64,000 nucleotides of DNA from assembly GCF_005885815.1 (NCBI RefSeq), contig NZ_CP040602.1:1193630-1257629 (forward strand). The letters run 5' to 3'. The position numbers and the translations under genes were made by a program. A model generated the notes under the pieces. The model saw only the letters and a list, made by a program, of their open reading frames with translations. It did no database searches and was not told the origin of the DNA. The DNA comes from Thiomicrorhabdus sediminis (lineage in GTDB: Bacteria; Pseudomonadota; Gammaproteobacteria; Thiomicrospirales; Thiomicrospiraceae). This document shows, piece by piece, positions 33,976 through 45,075 of the stretch (positions are counted from its first letter, which is position 1; each line of letters begins with the position of its first letter).

Positions 33976-34860
33976 ATGGCGGTCATTATCGCTTATCTAA
34001 TGGTTGTACTTATTTGGACAACCACGCCGCTGGCCATCGTATGGGGCGGCGCTGACGATTGGTTTTTCGCGGTGGCCGGCCGCACTGCGCTTGGCGCTCT
34101 GCTGATTTTACTAGTCTATTACTGGTATCGTTGGCGCTCAGCAACACTCGCCTTTTCTTTTAGAGTTGAAGCCTTAAGGGTCTACTTCTTTGCCGCACTG
34201 CCAATTTTTGGCGGTATGACCATTATGTATTGGGCGGGACAATTCCTGCCTTCCGGATGGATTGCGGTGTTATTTGCGCTAACGCCGGTCACTACAGGTT
34301 TATTGGCTTATTTGCTGTTGCCGGAACAGCAATTGAGCTGGAGAAAGTGGTTGGCGATATTTATCAGTCTTGGCGGCCTGCTGATTATTTTTGTGCCCAA
34401 CCTTTCATTGCATCTAGAATCATTACAGATTTACGCCATCTTGGCGGCCATCTGCTCAGTATGCCTGCATTCGCTAGGCAGCGTGTTGGTTAAGCGCTGT
34501 CATGTGCAGCTTCCGGCGCTGCATATCGTTATCGGCGCCTTATGGTTTAGTGTCTTGGGACATTTTTTGATTGCTCCGGAGACTTTGATCTCTTGGCCAC
34601 AACTTAGCGATAGAGCGGCTTGGGCAATCGCTTATGCCGCATCTGTCGGCTCCGTGATCGGTTTCTTATTCTATTTTTATCTGGTTCGCCAGGTTGATGC
34701 CATGAAAGTGGCGTTAATTCCGGTACTGACTCCGGTGTCGGCGATGATGTTTGGTGTCTTGTTTAACAATGAAACCGTGAGTGTCACCATGTGGATCGGA
34801 ACCGCGGTGTTCTTGACAGGACTGCTGTTATTTGAATGGCGCTTTAAACGCCGTACGTAG
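33976..34860 (+). CDS. EamA/DMT superfamily transporter
   Basis: A 294-residue, ten-helix protein made of two EamA repeats. MVVLIWTTTPLAIVWGG opens the first. The pattern ALFALTPVTTGLLAYLLLPEQQLSWRKWLAIFISLGGLLII ends it, and the second ends VALIPVLTPVSAMMFGVLFNNETVS. Such proteins export amino acids or other metabolites; the substrate cannot be told. It starts 23 bases after the asparaginase gene with CGAGG upstream, so the three may form one unit. Confidence 0.88.
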   Translation: MAVIIAYLMVVLIWTTTPLAIVWGGADDWFFAVAGRTALGALLILLVYYWYRWRSATLAFSFRVEALRVYFFAALPIFGGMTIMYWAGQFLPSGWIAVLFALTPVTTGLLAYLLLPEQQLSWRKWLAIFISLGGLLIIFVPNLSLHLESLQIYAILAAICSVCLHSLGSVLVKRCHVQLPALHIVIGALWFSVLGHFLIAPETLISWPQLSDRAAWAIAYAASVGSVIGFLFYFYLVRQVDAMKVALIPVLTPVSAMMFGVLFNNETVSVTMWIGTAVFLTGLLLFEWRFKRRT

Positions 34861-34887
34861 GCGTCTGCCAGAGAGTTTTGCACTAAT

Positions 34888-34911
34888 AAAAACACCCTAA
34901 TTAAAGGGCGT
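34888..34911 (-). terminator. Terminator after darP
   Basis: On the minus strand ACGCCCT, six-base loop, AGGGTGT, then five T, between the convergent EamA and darP genes. Confidence 0.7.
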
Positions 34912-34946
34912 CTAGTCATAGCATCAATAATAGCGGGTATTATTGA

Positions 34947-35384
34947 TTACCACTCCAATGCACGAAGATATTTGAACATTTCTCTTGCGGCCTTTGGTGG
35001 CTTCCCCTGCTGTTGCTCCTTAACCGCATTACGCATCCACTGTCTCAACTGCTGGCGATCGGCTTGCGGATAATGTTCCATGAATTCATGTAAAGCCGCG
35101 TCGCCCTCACCAATCAAGCGGTCGCGCCACTGCTCAAGCTTATGAAAGTGTGCATTTTGCTGCTTACGCTTGGCTTCGATTTCCGCCAGCTTTTCTTTGA
35201 TTTCAACAATCAGATCTTCGTCCTGACGCAAGATTTTACCAAGATAAGCCTTTTGTCGCTTCAAAGCCGGTCCTTTATCCATGGTTTTCAGTAGCAATAC
35301 CGCATCGGTAAAGGTTTTCGGCAACTGTAGCTTTTTGATTTGCGACTCGGTTAATTCGGCAATTGATTCACCTAAGTCCTGCAC
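34947..35384 (-). CDS. darP: Ribosome biogenesis factor DarP (YjgA), apparent 5' frameshift
   Basis: The body is a normal DarP/YjgA: LPKTFTDAVLLLKTM ... GPALKRQKAYLGKILRQ ... FHKLEQWRDRLIGEGDAALHEFM ... YPQADRQQLRQWMRNA, then KPPKAAREMFKYLR. DarP binds 50S precursors late in assembly. The GTG at 35384 lacks a good ribosome-binding site. Upstream in the same frame, conserved-looking codons continue (DWEQEEFESRTDIKKAAKAV) back to a stop near 35477 with no start codon. An ATG at 35491, one base after the ligA stop and behind GGAGAG, is out of frame by a short insertion near 35475-35480. See findings. Confidence 0.8.
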   Translation of the reverse strand: MQDLGESIAELTESQIKKLQLPKTFTDAVLLLKTMDKGPALKRQKAYLGKILRQDEDLIVEIKEKLAEIEAKRKQQNAHFHKLEQWRDRLIGEGDAALHEFMEHYPQADRQQLRQWMRNAVKEQQQGKPPKAAREMFKYLRALEW

Positions 35385-35492
35385 CGCTTTGGCCGCCTTT
35401 TTAATATCTGTGCGGCTTTCAAATTCTTCTTGCTCCCAATCGGGAACCTCTTTTTTGTGTTTTACACGGTGACGTTACGTGGTCTGACCATA

Positions 35493-37577
<2,085 letters not shown>

Positions 37578-37645
37578 TCATGTGTTTGCTAGCCATGTTT
37601 TATAAGTGCTTGCGCTGTAAAAAACATGGCTTGGTCGTGTAGCAA

Positions 37646-38788
37646 TCAGGTCAAAGGCTCTGATTCATAGTCCAAGGCGGTGTCCCGCATGCTTTGGATA
37701 TCGGACTCACGGATCAAATGGCGATCCATATCATAAAGGCGTCCGCCCAAACGCTGGGAAATCTTACGTGACATAAGAATCAAGTCATCCATCGCCGCGG
37801 GCGCTCTTACCGTAGTCGGTAGCTCCAAAATCATCACCACGCCTGGGGTATGATAGTTTTCCAAATTCTCTTCAGGGAAAGTACCCGGCTCAAGCATATT
37901 GGCCACGCGGATAATCGGATTACCGGTAGAATCCTTTTTAACGAAAATCGACTTATCCGATAACGTTAAGCCTACCCCTCTTAGAGCGGCATTGACATCG
38001 GTCATGCTAAATTCTTTACCGGTACTAAGAATCATAATGATAAACGCTTGCGGAGCCTTATTGGTCGCCGATACCGGCTTACGTATCTTCTGCTCAGGCG
38101 GGATGCCAAAAGAGGGTTTAACCTCTTCAGGAGCCATGGCTGCATCGATCTCGCCGTTTAGACCTGGATCATCGACAACCAAAACATGATGCTTGCCTCC
38201 GGTGGTTTGTGATGTCTCAGCGGCATATTGCACTGCATCCGGCTCATTCTCAGGCGCCTTAACGGCATCGATTTCGTTCTTTACCCTGTCTTTGTCTTTC
38301 GCATCTGCCGGTATATCAAATTCATCACCAAAAGAAAGCACACCTTGATTCTGATTAAAACGCTCTTCTTCACTTAGTGTATTTTCGGCATGAGGTATCG
38401 TTGCATCTATTGCCAACTCCTGCTGAGCTTGATTGACTGCATCTGTGACAATTTCGACGGGCTCTTCGGCAGGTGTCTTGCTGGATAACTGTTTTTTTAC
38501 CAGATTTGATTGAGATTCAGCCGTGATTCTCGCATGAGTTTGCTCAGAAACTGGAGTATGTTCAGAGCCTAGATTGTGTAATGCCTCTTTGGCTTTAATC
38601 TTGTCGATTTTCGGCTCTTGATGAGTTTTTTTGACATCATCCGTTGATGGATTTCGTGACGGGGAAGCGGACGGACTGTTTTCAGAGCTTTTATTGAGAG
38701 TTTTTTTGCGGCTACGACTAAAAAAATACAAGCCAATTAAAACGACACTGGCAAAAATTAACAAAACAATTTGTAACTCATTCAGCAT
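37646..38788 (-). CDS. zipA: Cell division protein ZipA
   Basis: The 380-residue protein has an N-terminal membrane anchor (about 5-23, IVLLIFASVVLIGLYFF), then a charged/low-complexity linker of about 220 residues. The C-terminal FtsZ-binding domain begins near 245 (QAFIIMILSTGKEFSMTDVNAALRGVGL), with TPGVVMILELPTTV and LGGRLYDMDRHLI. ZipA tethers the FtsZ ring to the inner membrane. Synteny with ligA confirms the call. smc, the common upstream neighbour, is absent. Confidence 0.94.
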   Translation of the reverse strand: MLNELQIVLLIFASVVLIGLYFFSRSRKKTLNKSSENSPSASPSRNPSTDDVKKTHQEPKIDKIKAKEALHNLGSEHTPVSEQTHARITAESQSNLVKKQLSSKTPAEEPVEIVTDAVNQAQQELAIDATIPHAENTLSEEERFNQNQGVLSFGDEFDIPADAKDKDRVKNEIDAVKAPENEPDAVQYAAETSQTTGGKHHVLVVDDPGLNGEIDAAMAPEEVKPSFGIPPEQKIRKPVSATNKAPQAFIIMILSTGKEFSMTDVNAALRGVGLTLSDKSIFVKKDSTGNPIIRVANMLEPGTFPEENLENYHTPGVVMILELPTTVRAPAAMDDLILMSRKISQRLGGRLYDMDRHLIRESDIQSMRDTALDYESEPLT

Positions 38789-39086
38789 TGAGTAACTCCA
38801 CTACACCCTGATCTATTTGTATTCTATTTCTGTGATTTTAATGAATTTGACGGTTATTACACCTACAGACTTGGTGATTAAAGACACGTTATATATGTCC
38901 AAAATACGCCTGTTTATAATTATTTTACGGCTAATTGTAACCTTTTTATTACGCATTGTGTCATCGATATTACACAAAAAAACTGCACCCAATTCGGCAC
39001 AATCCTGCGCCAATTGGGTAAAGCCTAAAAATGCACGGTTTAATATCGATTATAATAGCGTTTTTGCCTTAATAATCGTTGATCAG
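38789..39086 (+). other. AT-rich gap between zipA and the FGGY kinase
   Basis: A divergent control region of 298 bases. The open frame continuous with the kinase reads through here but its codons look non-coding (long runs of I, L, R). TATAAT at 39051-39056 is the best -10 candidate for the kinase. A TTTT-rich centre shows nothing else. Confidence 0.45.
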
Positions 39087-40562
39087 ATGCACCACAAAAC
39101 CACAGTTATCCTAGGTATCGATATCGGCACCAGCGGTATTCGCGGCTGCTTGGTCGAGCGCGATCTTAACAGCAATAACGAACAAATCCTGCTGCAACAC
39201 AACCAAAGTATGGCGCTGCCCGACAATGCAGACAACGACCAAAATGGCGTATCCGTTCAAGACCCTAGGATCTGGATTGAGACATTAAACCGGGTCTTGC
39301 GGCAATTATCCGTCGATTTCGATTTACAGCGCGTCGAACATCTTGTTTGCGATGCTACCTCCTCGACCGTGCTTCTGGCCGATAGCGAGCTTAAGCCGAT
39401 CACCAAGGCATTGATGTACAACGATAGTCAAGCCAAGGCTGAAGCACAAAGAATTGCATCGCTATGCCAAAACCTAAATATTGAAACGGCCGCTAGCGGC
39501 GCTTCAAGCACGCTTGCAAAAGCCTTGCTGCTTATCAACAGAGCGGCATTATCGACACGCCCTTCAAAAGATGATGCAAAGTCTGTCAAAATTCTCCACC
39601 AGATTGATCTTGTGAACCATTATTTGGCCGACTTCGATTATATTAGCGATGAAAACAACGCCCTAAAGCTGGGTTATGACTCGATTGCACAAACCTGGCC
39701 GGACTGGGTTGTAAACCTTATCGAACAAGACAGCTCGAATCGATTAAGCCTACCTCAGATCGTTAGCTCAGGAACCTGTCTAGGCAGGGTGAAAACAAGT
39801 ATTGCGCAGCGTTATGGTATAAACCAAAGTGCAAGGCTTTATGCCGGAACCACCGATAGCATCGCCGGTTTTTTAGCCACGGGTGCGCATAAAACCGGCG
39901 ATGCGGTGAGCTCTCTTGGCTCCTCCATCGCAGTAAAGCTGGTTACCGACAAGCCGGTTTTTTCATCTCAATTTGGCCTTTATAGTCACAAGCTGAAAAG
40001 CGCCTGGCTGGTTGGTGGGGCATCCAATTGCGGGGGCTTATCGTTATTGCAATTCTATGATTTAGTTGTACTCATTAAGCTATTGGAATTAATTAAGCTA
40101 TTGCACAATAAGCAAGACTATCAAAAACAAAGCGATTGTTACCCGCTGATCAAAACCGGAGAGCGCTTTCCGATTGCCGACAGCGATAAAAAAGCGGTGC
40201 TACCCGAATATATTGCAATGGCCAAAAACATTGATACAGAACGAATCGATGAGATTTTAAACGCCGCACGTAGCACTAACCATTTATCTGAACAACAACA
40301 GGCTTATATCGCTCCTCATATCGACAATATTTTGCACTTGATCAACGGATTGGTGAATATCGAGACACTATCCTATCAACGCCTCAGCGAAATGAGCGGC
40401 ACGCAAGTAAATCGCCTGTTTAGCATTGGCGGCGGACTGCAAAACGAAATATGGATGGCTTTAAGAGGGTTGCATTTCAAAACCCTTCACAGCAGTTTGA
40501 TGAACAATACATCAACTGATGGAAGTGCCGCCTTGGGTGTCACACGATTAATCGAATTTTAA
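39087..40562 (+). CDS. FGGY-family carbohydrate kinase, D-ribulokinase-like
   Basis: A 491-residue ASKHA kinase. The phosphate loop is ILGIDIGTSGIRGCLVE near the N-terminus. ALMYNDSQA and a substrate segment (ASGASSTLAKALLL) follow. The ATP site includes AGTTDSIAGFLATGA and SSLGSSIAVKLV, with GGASNCGGLSLL and GGGLQNEIW near the end. The pattern fits D-ribulose kinases (YDR109C/AtXK1 type) rather than xylulokinase or glycerol kinase; this is a judgement from motifs. I chose ATG 39087; upstream codons look non-coding. Confidence 0.75.
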   Translation: MHHKTTVILGIDIGTSGIRGCLVERDLNSNNEQILLQHNQSMALPDNADNDQNGVSVQDPRIWIETLNRVLRQLSVDFDLQRVEHLVCDATSSTVLLADSELKPITKALMYNDSQAKAEAQRIASLCQNLNIETAASGASSTLAKALLLINRAALSTRPSKDDAKSVKILHQIDLVNHYLADFDYISDENNALKLGYDSIAQTWPDWVVNLIEQDSSNRLSLPQIVSSGTCLGRVKTSIAQRYGINQSARLYAGTTDSIAGFLATGAHKTGDAVSSLGSSIAVKLVTDKPVFSSQFGLYSHKLKSAWLVGGASNCGGLSLLQFYDLVVLIKLLELIKLLHNKQDYQKQSDCYPLIKTGERFPIADSDKKAVLPEYIAMAKNIDTERIDEILNAARSTNHLSEQQQAYIAPHIDNILHLINGLVNIETLSYQRLSEMSGTQVNRLFSIGGGLQNEIWMALRGLHFKTLHSSLMNNTSTDGSAALGVTRLIEF

Positions 40563-40591
40563 ACCGCAATCTTAACAAAGGAAAAAAAACA

Positions 40592-40930
40592 ATGACCGTT
40601 GAACAGCTTATCAGCTTGCTGCAACAAGCCCCGCAAGAATTCAATCAAGTGATGGAGGTTATCGATACTAATTATAACTTCACGCCAACCGCTTTTAAAA
40701 ATGGTGAGTTACAGAATGAAGCCAACCAAAACAACGGTTCATGTAAAGTATTTTCTTTTGCGCAGTTGCACAATCTAAGCGAACAAGCAACATTGAATGC
40801 ATTCGGTAAGTTCTATAGCGTGGATGTATTGCAGCACCCCCAAAACGATGACCATCAAAACATTCGTAATTTCATTAAATTTGGCTGGCAAGGCATTGAG
40901 TTCACTGGAATTGCCTTGTCTGAAAAATAG
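40592..40930 (+). CDS. HopJ type III effector-like protein
   Basis: The 112-residue protein matches the HopJ family across its length: YNFTPTAFKNGELQNEANQNNGSCKVFSFAQLHNLSEQATLNAFGKFY, VLQHPQNDDHQNIRNFIKFGWQGIEF. The family was named after a Pseudomonas effector but is widespread in free-living bacteria, so no secretion role is implied. It has an AAAGGA ribosome-binding site and follows the FGGY kinase by 29 bases. Function unknown. Confidence 0.9.
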   Translation: MTVEQLISLLQQAPQEFNQVMEVIDTNYNFTPTAFKNGELQNEANQNNGSCKVFSFAQLHNLSEQATLNAFGKFYSVDVLQHPQNDDHQNIRNFIKFGWQGIEFTGIALSEK

Positions 40931-40940
40931 TTTTTACGCC

Positions 40941-40970
40941 AAAAAAAAGCGACCCAACAGGGTCGCTTTA
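40941..40970. terminator. Bidirectional terminator between HopJ-like gene and cbbY
   Basis: AAAGCGACCC, four-base loop, GGGTCGCTTT with a T run on both strands; the minus-strand run (eight T) is stronger. It serves the convergent genes on each side. Confidence 0.9.
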
Positions 40971-41020
40971 TTATTACCGCTACTGTCGCAACCAGGTTGC
41001 CGATAACTCAAGCAAGCAGG

Positions 41021-41782
41021 TTAAGCAGCATGCACTTTTTTGACCAATTCAAGATCAAGGAAGCTATGACCAAACGCATCACCGGCTAGTACCTCGAATG
41101 CATCCCCCTGCTCACCCATTTGATTCAACACCAAGTCCGCCGCACTGAAATCGTCTTCTTTTGTGTAGTCATTGATCGTGATAATGGTTTTAACATTGGC
41201 CGCTGCCGATGATTGGATACCGTTTGAAGAATCTTCAAAGGCAATCGCATCATTTGCCGTCAGGTTCATCTGCTCTAAAGCCCAGATGTAAATATCCGGC
41301 GCAGGTTTTTTGGCCGGGACGATATCGCCAGCAGCGATCACTTCAAACCAATCCTCTGAACCTTGACCCAAAGTGCTTTCCAATAGTGCAGTAACATTCG
41401 CAGGTGTGGTTGTGGTAACAATCGCCATTCTCATGTCTTCTGAACGAGCCTGATTGATCAGGTTTTCAACACCGGTACGCAGTGGAATTTTACCTTCAGC
41501 CATCAATTGGGTGTAAAACTTGGTTTTTGCGGCATGCAAGCCCTTGACGAATTCATCAAAGTTATCCGGCTTTACAAAATCCGTATTAAACTTTTCCAAA
41601 TAGAAACGAATACGCTCTTTACCACCAGTGACCGCTAGTAGCTCACCATAAAGCGCTTCATCCCAATTCCAGTCTAACCCGGCTTCGGCAAAAGCCATAT
41701 TGAATGCTGGACGATGACCGTCCTTTTCCGTGTCAGCCAAGGTGCCATCCACATCGAATAATAACGCTTGTAAAGTCGACAT
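41021..41782 (-). CDS. cbbY: HAD-family phosphatase CbbY-like
   Basis: A 253-residue HAD hydrolase with nucleophile motif FDVDGTLADTE near residue 9. The helical cap is residues 16-90. The motif II threonine is in AIVTTTTPANV, the lysine in PAKKPAPDIY and motif IV in AFEDSSNGI. The extra N-terminal-cap pattern GHRPAFNMAFAEAGLDWNWDEALYGELLAVTGGKERI is that of CbbY, which removes xylulose-1,5-bisphosphate, a Rubisco inhibitor. This is the main hint of a Calvin cycle in the organism. Rubisco genes are not in the window. Confidence 0.9.
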   Translation of the reverse strand: MSTLQALLFDVDGTLADTEKDGHRPAFNMAFAEAGLDWNWDEALYGELLAVTGGKERIRFYLEKFNTDFVKPDNFDEFVKGLHAAKTKFYTQLMAEGKIPLRTGVENLINQARSEDMRMAIVTTTTPANVTALLESTLGQGSEDWFEVIAAGDIVPAKKPAPDIYIWALEQMNLTANDAIAFEDSSNGIQSSAAANVKTIITINDYTKEDDFSAADLVLNQMGEQGDAFEVLAGDAFGHSFLDLELVKKVHAA

Positions 41783-42017
41783 AACTTTGTGTCCTTAAAA
41801 TATAAAAAGTGTGCAGATTCTGCGGTAAAGCAGAAAAATATTCAAGCTTTTCACCACGAATTCTCGTTATGCAATAAATAACCTAAACTTATAGTTGGCA
41901 GTCTGACTTCGTTTTTCGGCCAAGCTTTTTACCCATAAAGCTGTGATAGAGAATTTATAGACTTTTATTTGGCTATTTTTCCTAAATTTTCCTTGGGGAC
42001 ACTATAGTAATTTTTAC
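41783..42017 (+). other. Divergent intergenic region cbbY/dksA
   Basis: A non-coding stretch of 235 bases upstream of the dksA promoter. A hairpin TTCTGC...GCAGAA (41818-41835) lies in the likely cbbY leader. No gene is seen. Confidence 0.5.
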
Positions 42018-42046
42018 TTGTTGAAAATTGCTAAAGCTGATATAAA
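42018..42046 (+). promoter_or_regulatory. Promoter of dksA
   Basis: TTGTTG (42018-42023), 17-base spacer, TATAAA (42041-42046). The leader then holds a stem CTGCGA...TCGCAG (42060-42095) directly in front of the AGGAG ribosome-binding site at about 42099. Confidence 0.7.
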
Positions 42047-42109
42047 AGACGGTTGAGAGCTGCGAAAAACCAACAAAACATAATAACTGTCGCAGTTTAG
42101 GAGAAAAAA

Positions 42110-42538
42110 ATGGAAAAACACGTCGACTTTATTGAAAACTATCCTGCGTATAAACCTAAAAAGGGTGAAGAGTACATGAGCCCTGAGATGTTGGCACACT
42201 TTAAAGAGAAGTTGCTTGCATGGAAGGAACAGCTTCTAGAAGAAGCCAATAGCACAGTGTCTCACCTTAAACAGGATTCTGAGACCCCTGCCGATCCAAA
42301 TGACCGTGCCTCACAGGAAGAAGAGTTTGCTCTAGAGTTAAGAACTCGCGACCGTGAGCGTAAGTTGATTTCAAAAATTGAAAAATCGCTACGTGATATC
42401 GAATCCGGTGAATACGGTTATTGCAAAATGAGCGGTGAAGAAATCGGGATTGCACGCATGGAAGCTCGCCCGACAGCCACCTTGACTGTTGAAATGAAGC
42501 GTAAGCAAGAGATTCGTGAAAAACAAGGCGTTGCCTAA
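42110..42538 (+). CDS. dksA: RNA polymerase-binding transcription factor DksA, zinc-finger degenerate
   Basis: A 142-residue DksA with the coiled-coil tip DPNDRASQEEE (D62, D65) that reaches the RNA polymerase secondary channel. The C-terminal region EIGIARMEARPTATLTVEMKRKQEIREKQ matches DksA in full. The four zinc cysteines are reduced to one: C105 stays, while S108, T126 and M129 replace the others. This resembles zinc-independent DksA2 of Pseudomonas. DksA works with ppGpp to repress stable RNA promoters. AGGAG precedes ATG 42110. Confidence 0.93.
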   Translation: MEKHVDFIENYPAYKPKKGEEYMSPEMLAHFKEKLLAWKEQLLEEANSTVSHLKQDSETPADPNDRASQEEEFALELRTRDRERKLISKIEKSLRDIESGEYGYCKMSGEEIGIARMEARPTATLTVEMKRKQEIREKQGVA

Positions 42539-42680
42539 TCCCCTTGTTCGTTAAGGGCTTATTTATTACAAACAACACAATAATCAGTTATAAATAAGCC
42601 CAAGGCTTATCAGCCGAACCCTTCTAAATATCCAAAACACGGATTTCCGATTCGTCGTTTCCATAATAAAGAGCATTGTT

Positions 42681-44309
42681 TTGAATACGTCATCACTTAT
42701 TGACGCCCTACTCAACCCTTCGACCTATAAGCATAATGTTGAAGTTATCACCACGATTGAAACCCATATTTCAATCGTTTTTCTCACCGGTGAATTCGCT
42801 TATAAATTAAAAAAACCGGTAAACTTCGGCTTTCTTGATTTTTCAAGCTTGGCCAGCCGCAAGAAATTCTGCCAATTAGAGTTACAGCTCAACCAAAGAA
42901 CCGCCCCACAACTTTATCTGGGCGTTATGGCTTTGGTAAAAAAAACAAATGACAGCAACTCCAATATCGAAATCATCGCGCTTGATCAAGCGGATGAAAA
43001 CCCCACCTTGGAAGTGATTGACTATGTGGTCAAAATGCGCCAGTTCGATCCAAATGGAGTCTTAGGAAGGCTCCTTGACAAACAAGAGCTTGACGAGAAT
43101 ACGGTGGAACAGATTGTCAGCAAGATTGTCGGCTTGCACCAACAGGCTGAAGCGGTTGCGATGGATTCCTATCTGGGGGAACCTGAAACCCAACTGAAGC
43201 CGATGGTTGACAACTTCCCCAGCCTCAAGGATTACTGTAAGGATCCCATCACCTCGAAACAACTTAGCGAAATCGAAAGCTGGACGCATGAGCGGTTTGC
43301 CGCTTTAAAACCTGCGATTCAGTTACGCAAGCAAAATGGTTTTGTCCGTGCCTGCCATGGTGATCTGCACCTCGATAATATTACCTTATTCGAGGAAAAC
43401 GGCGTTGTCGAACCGCTTTTATTCGACGGTATCGAATTTAATGACAGTTTTCGCTGGATCGATGTGATCAGCGATCTTGCCTTTTTATTAATTGATTTAG
43501 AATTCCGCGGCAAGCTCGGAACAAGCAGTCAATGCCTATCTCTCTATTTGAGTCGAACACTTGACTATAACTCTTTGCAATTGCTCAATTTTTATAGAAG
43601 TTATCGCGCCATGGTTCGTGCCAAAATCACTGGCTTGAGAGCCATGCAACTCGGTGTAGACAGTCTTGAACAGAAACAGGTATTAAACCTTGCTAAAAAC
43701 TATGTTCACCAAGCCCACTGTTATACTCAGGTCAATTCACCGGTAAAATGTATTTTGCTACAAGGGATATCAGGAAGCGGCAAAAGCCATTTTGCCAACC
43801 AGATGCTAAAACAATTACCTGGCTTTGAAGCGATCGTCATCAGTTCCGACCGAATCCGCAAAACGCTGTTTGGGCTTGAACCTCATCAACGCGTCGATGA
43901 CCAGCAAAAAAGCAAGCTTTACAGTGCCGAAATGAATCAAAAAACCTACCACGCTATGCTGCAATATGCGCAAACTTGCATGCAAAACGGTTTCAATGTC
44001 ATTGTTGATGCCACCTTTCTCAAGCAAGCGCATCGTTATAAGTTTGTCAATTTATGCGCCAAGCTTAAACAAGAGTTTTATCTTATTTATATCAAAACCG
44101 ATCGCGAACAGGCCGGTTTTGCCATTGAACAGCGCCTCCATCTTAATAACAACCCTTCTGATGCTGATGCTGTGGTGATGCAGAACCAGTTACGCTATTT
44201 ACAAGAGCCGAGTGGGGCTGAAGCTTTATGGTTGCACGCCAAGCAGCTTCGACAATTTTTTCCCCAGCAGGCCGTTCAAGAATACCTCAATCTGGCCGAT
44301 ATAGATTAA
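42681..44309 (+). CDS. Fused aminoglycoside-phosphotransferase-like and AAA/P-loop kinase
   Basis: The 542-residue protein joins two domains. Residues about 30-340 are APH-like, with CHGDLHLDNI (H226-G227-D228) and a metal-binding LLFDGIEFND ... IDVISDLAFLLIDLEFRG. Residues about 355-540 form a P-loop kinase with GISGSGKS (362-369) and VISSDRIRKTLFG, then VIVDATFL. This two-domain form is a known but uncharacterised family (COG0645/COG2187). The start is TTG 42681 behind GAG. Substrate unknown. Confidence 0.85.
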   Translation: MNTSSLIDALLNPSTYKHNVEVITTIETHISIVFLTGEFAYKLKKPVNFGFLDFSSLASRKKFCQLELQLNQRTAPQLYLGVMALVKKTNDSNSNIEIIALDQADENPTLEVIDYVVKMRQFDPNGVLGRLLDKQELDENTVEQIVSKIVGLHQQAEAVAMDSYLGEPETQLKPMVDNFPSLKDYCKDPITSKQLSEIESWTHERFAALKPAIQLRKQNGFVRACHGDLHLDNITLFEENGVVEPLLFDGIEFNDSFRWIDVISDLAFLLIDLEFRGKLGTSSQCLSLYLSRTLDYNSLQLLNFYRSYRAMVRAKITGLRAMQLGVDSLEQKQVLNLAKNYVHQAHCYTQVNSPVKCILLQGISGSGKSHFANQMLKQLPGFEAIVISSDRIRKTLFGLEPHQRVDDQQKSKLYSAEMNQKTYHAMLQYAQTCMQNGFNVIVDATFLKQAHRYKFVNLCAKLKQEFYLIYIKTDREQAGFAIEQRLHLNNNPSDADAVVMQNQLRYLQEPSGAEALWLHAKQLRQFFPQQAVQEYLNLADID

Positions 44310-44416
44310 GCTGGCATGGCTGTGCCCTAAGCGCTCATAATCGTTACATTTAAGTAAAACAGCCTGATACCAGCTAATCTAATTCACTGAGATAACACTG
44401 ATACAGGTTTACAGAG

Positions 44417-45028
44417 ATGCACCGTCGACAACAACACCCCCTATCAAATATGCCAGTTATTGCGCTCGGATGGCTATGCTGCTCTGTTTTTATTGCATTC
44501 TCAGCGCATGCCGAAACCGAAAAACCCTTAGCTCAAACCAAGTTTTTGGGTTTACCGTTACTGACCAGTTCCACCGAGGATGTACGTGAGCATTTCTGGA
44601 AGGTTGGTGGTTTTCTGCAGGCTAAAAGTACAATCAAACAACTTAATTACGATAAGTTTTTCACCTGGTCTGCCATTCGCGACAGCTATTATGTCTCCTT
44701 TGAATACAATTACGCGGGACAAATCATTAAAGCCAAACGCCTTTATCGACCGACTTCACTGGAAAACAACAATCGTCACACACCAATTAAAACCATAGAT
44801 ATTGCAAGAGAGCTGATAGCGGATTTGGGCAACCCGAGCTCTGTCGAGCGTAAAGGCTGGGGCGGCAGCTTAACTTATCGCAGCTATCGCTGGGAAGATG
44901 AAACCATGCGGGTCATCGTTGATCGTGAAGGCAGTGAAAGTCTTGGCAATATCTTTGTCGAATACCAGATCAAGAGCCATGACAGATTTGCGGTTGAACA
45001 AAATGATGCAACAGGCAATAATATATAG
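44417..45028 (+). CDS. Secreted protein of unknown function
   Basis: A 203-residue protein with a cleavable-looking signal peptide (hydrophobic core 14-30, then SAHAETE). The mature part has a repeat-free mixed fold with many aromatic residues (FTWSAIRDSYYVSFEYNYAGQIIKAKRLY, WGGSLTYRSYRWEDETMRVIVD). I do not recognise it. The next gene follows after 47 bases. No catalytic motif is visible. Confidence 0.6.
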   Translation: MHRRQQHPLSNMPVIALGWLCCSVFIAFSAHAETEKPLAQTKFLGLPLLTSSTEDVREHFWKVGGFLQAKSTIKQLNYDKFFTWSAIRDSYYVSFEYNYAGQIIKAKRLYRPTSLENNNRHTPIKTIDIARELIADLGNPSSVERKGWGGSLTYRSYRWEDETMRVIVDREGSESLGNIFVEYQIKSHDRFAVEQNDATGNNI

Positions 45029-45075
45029 AAAGGCGATTGCCCAATCGTCACTAAACACCCATTAAAGGAGGCTTT

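Noticed and set aside
38817..39086. N-terminal extension of the FGGY kinase
   Set aside because: Translated sequence is non-coding in character and the ATG at 39087 gives the standard kinase start.
40592..40930. HopJ-like protein as evidence of type III secretion
   Set aside because: The family is common in non-pathogens and no secretion genes are nearby.
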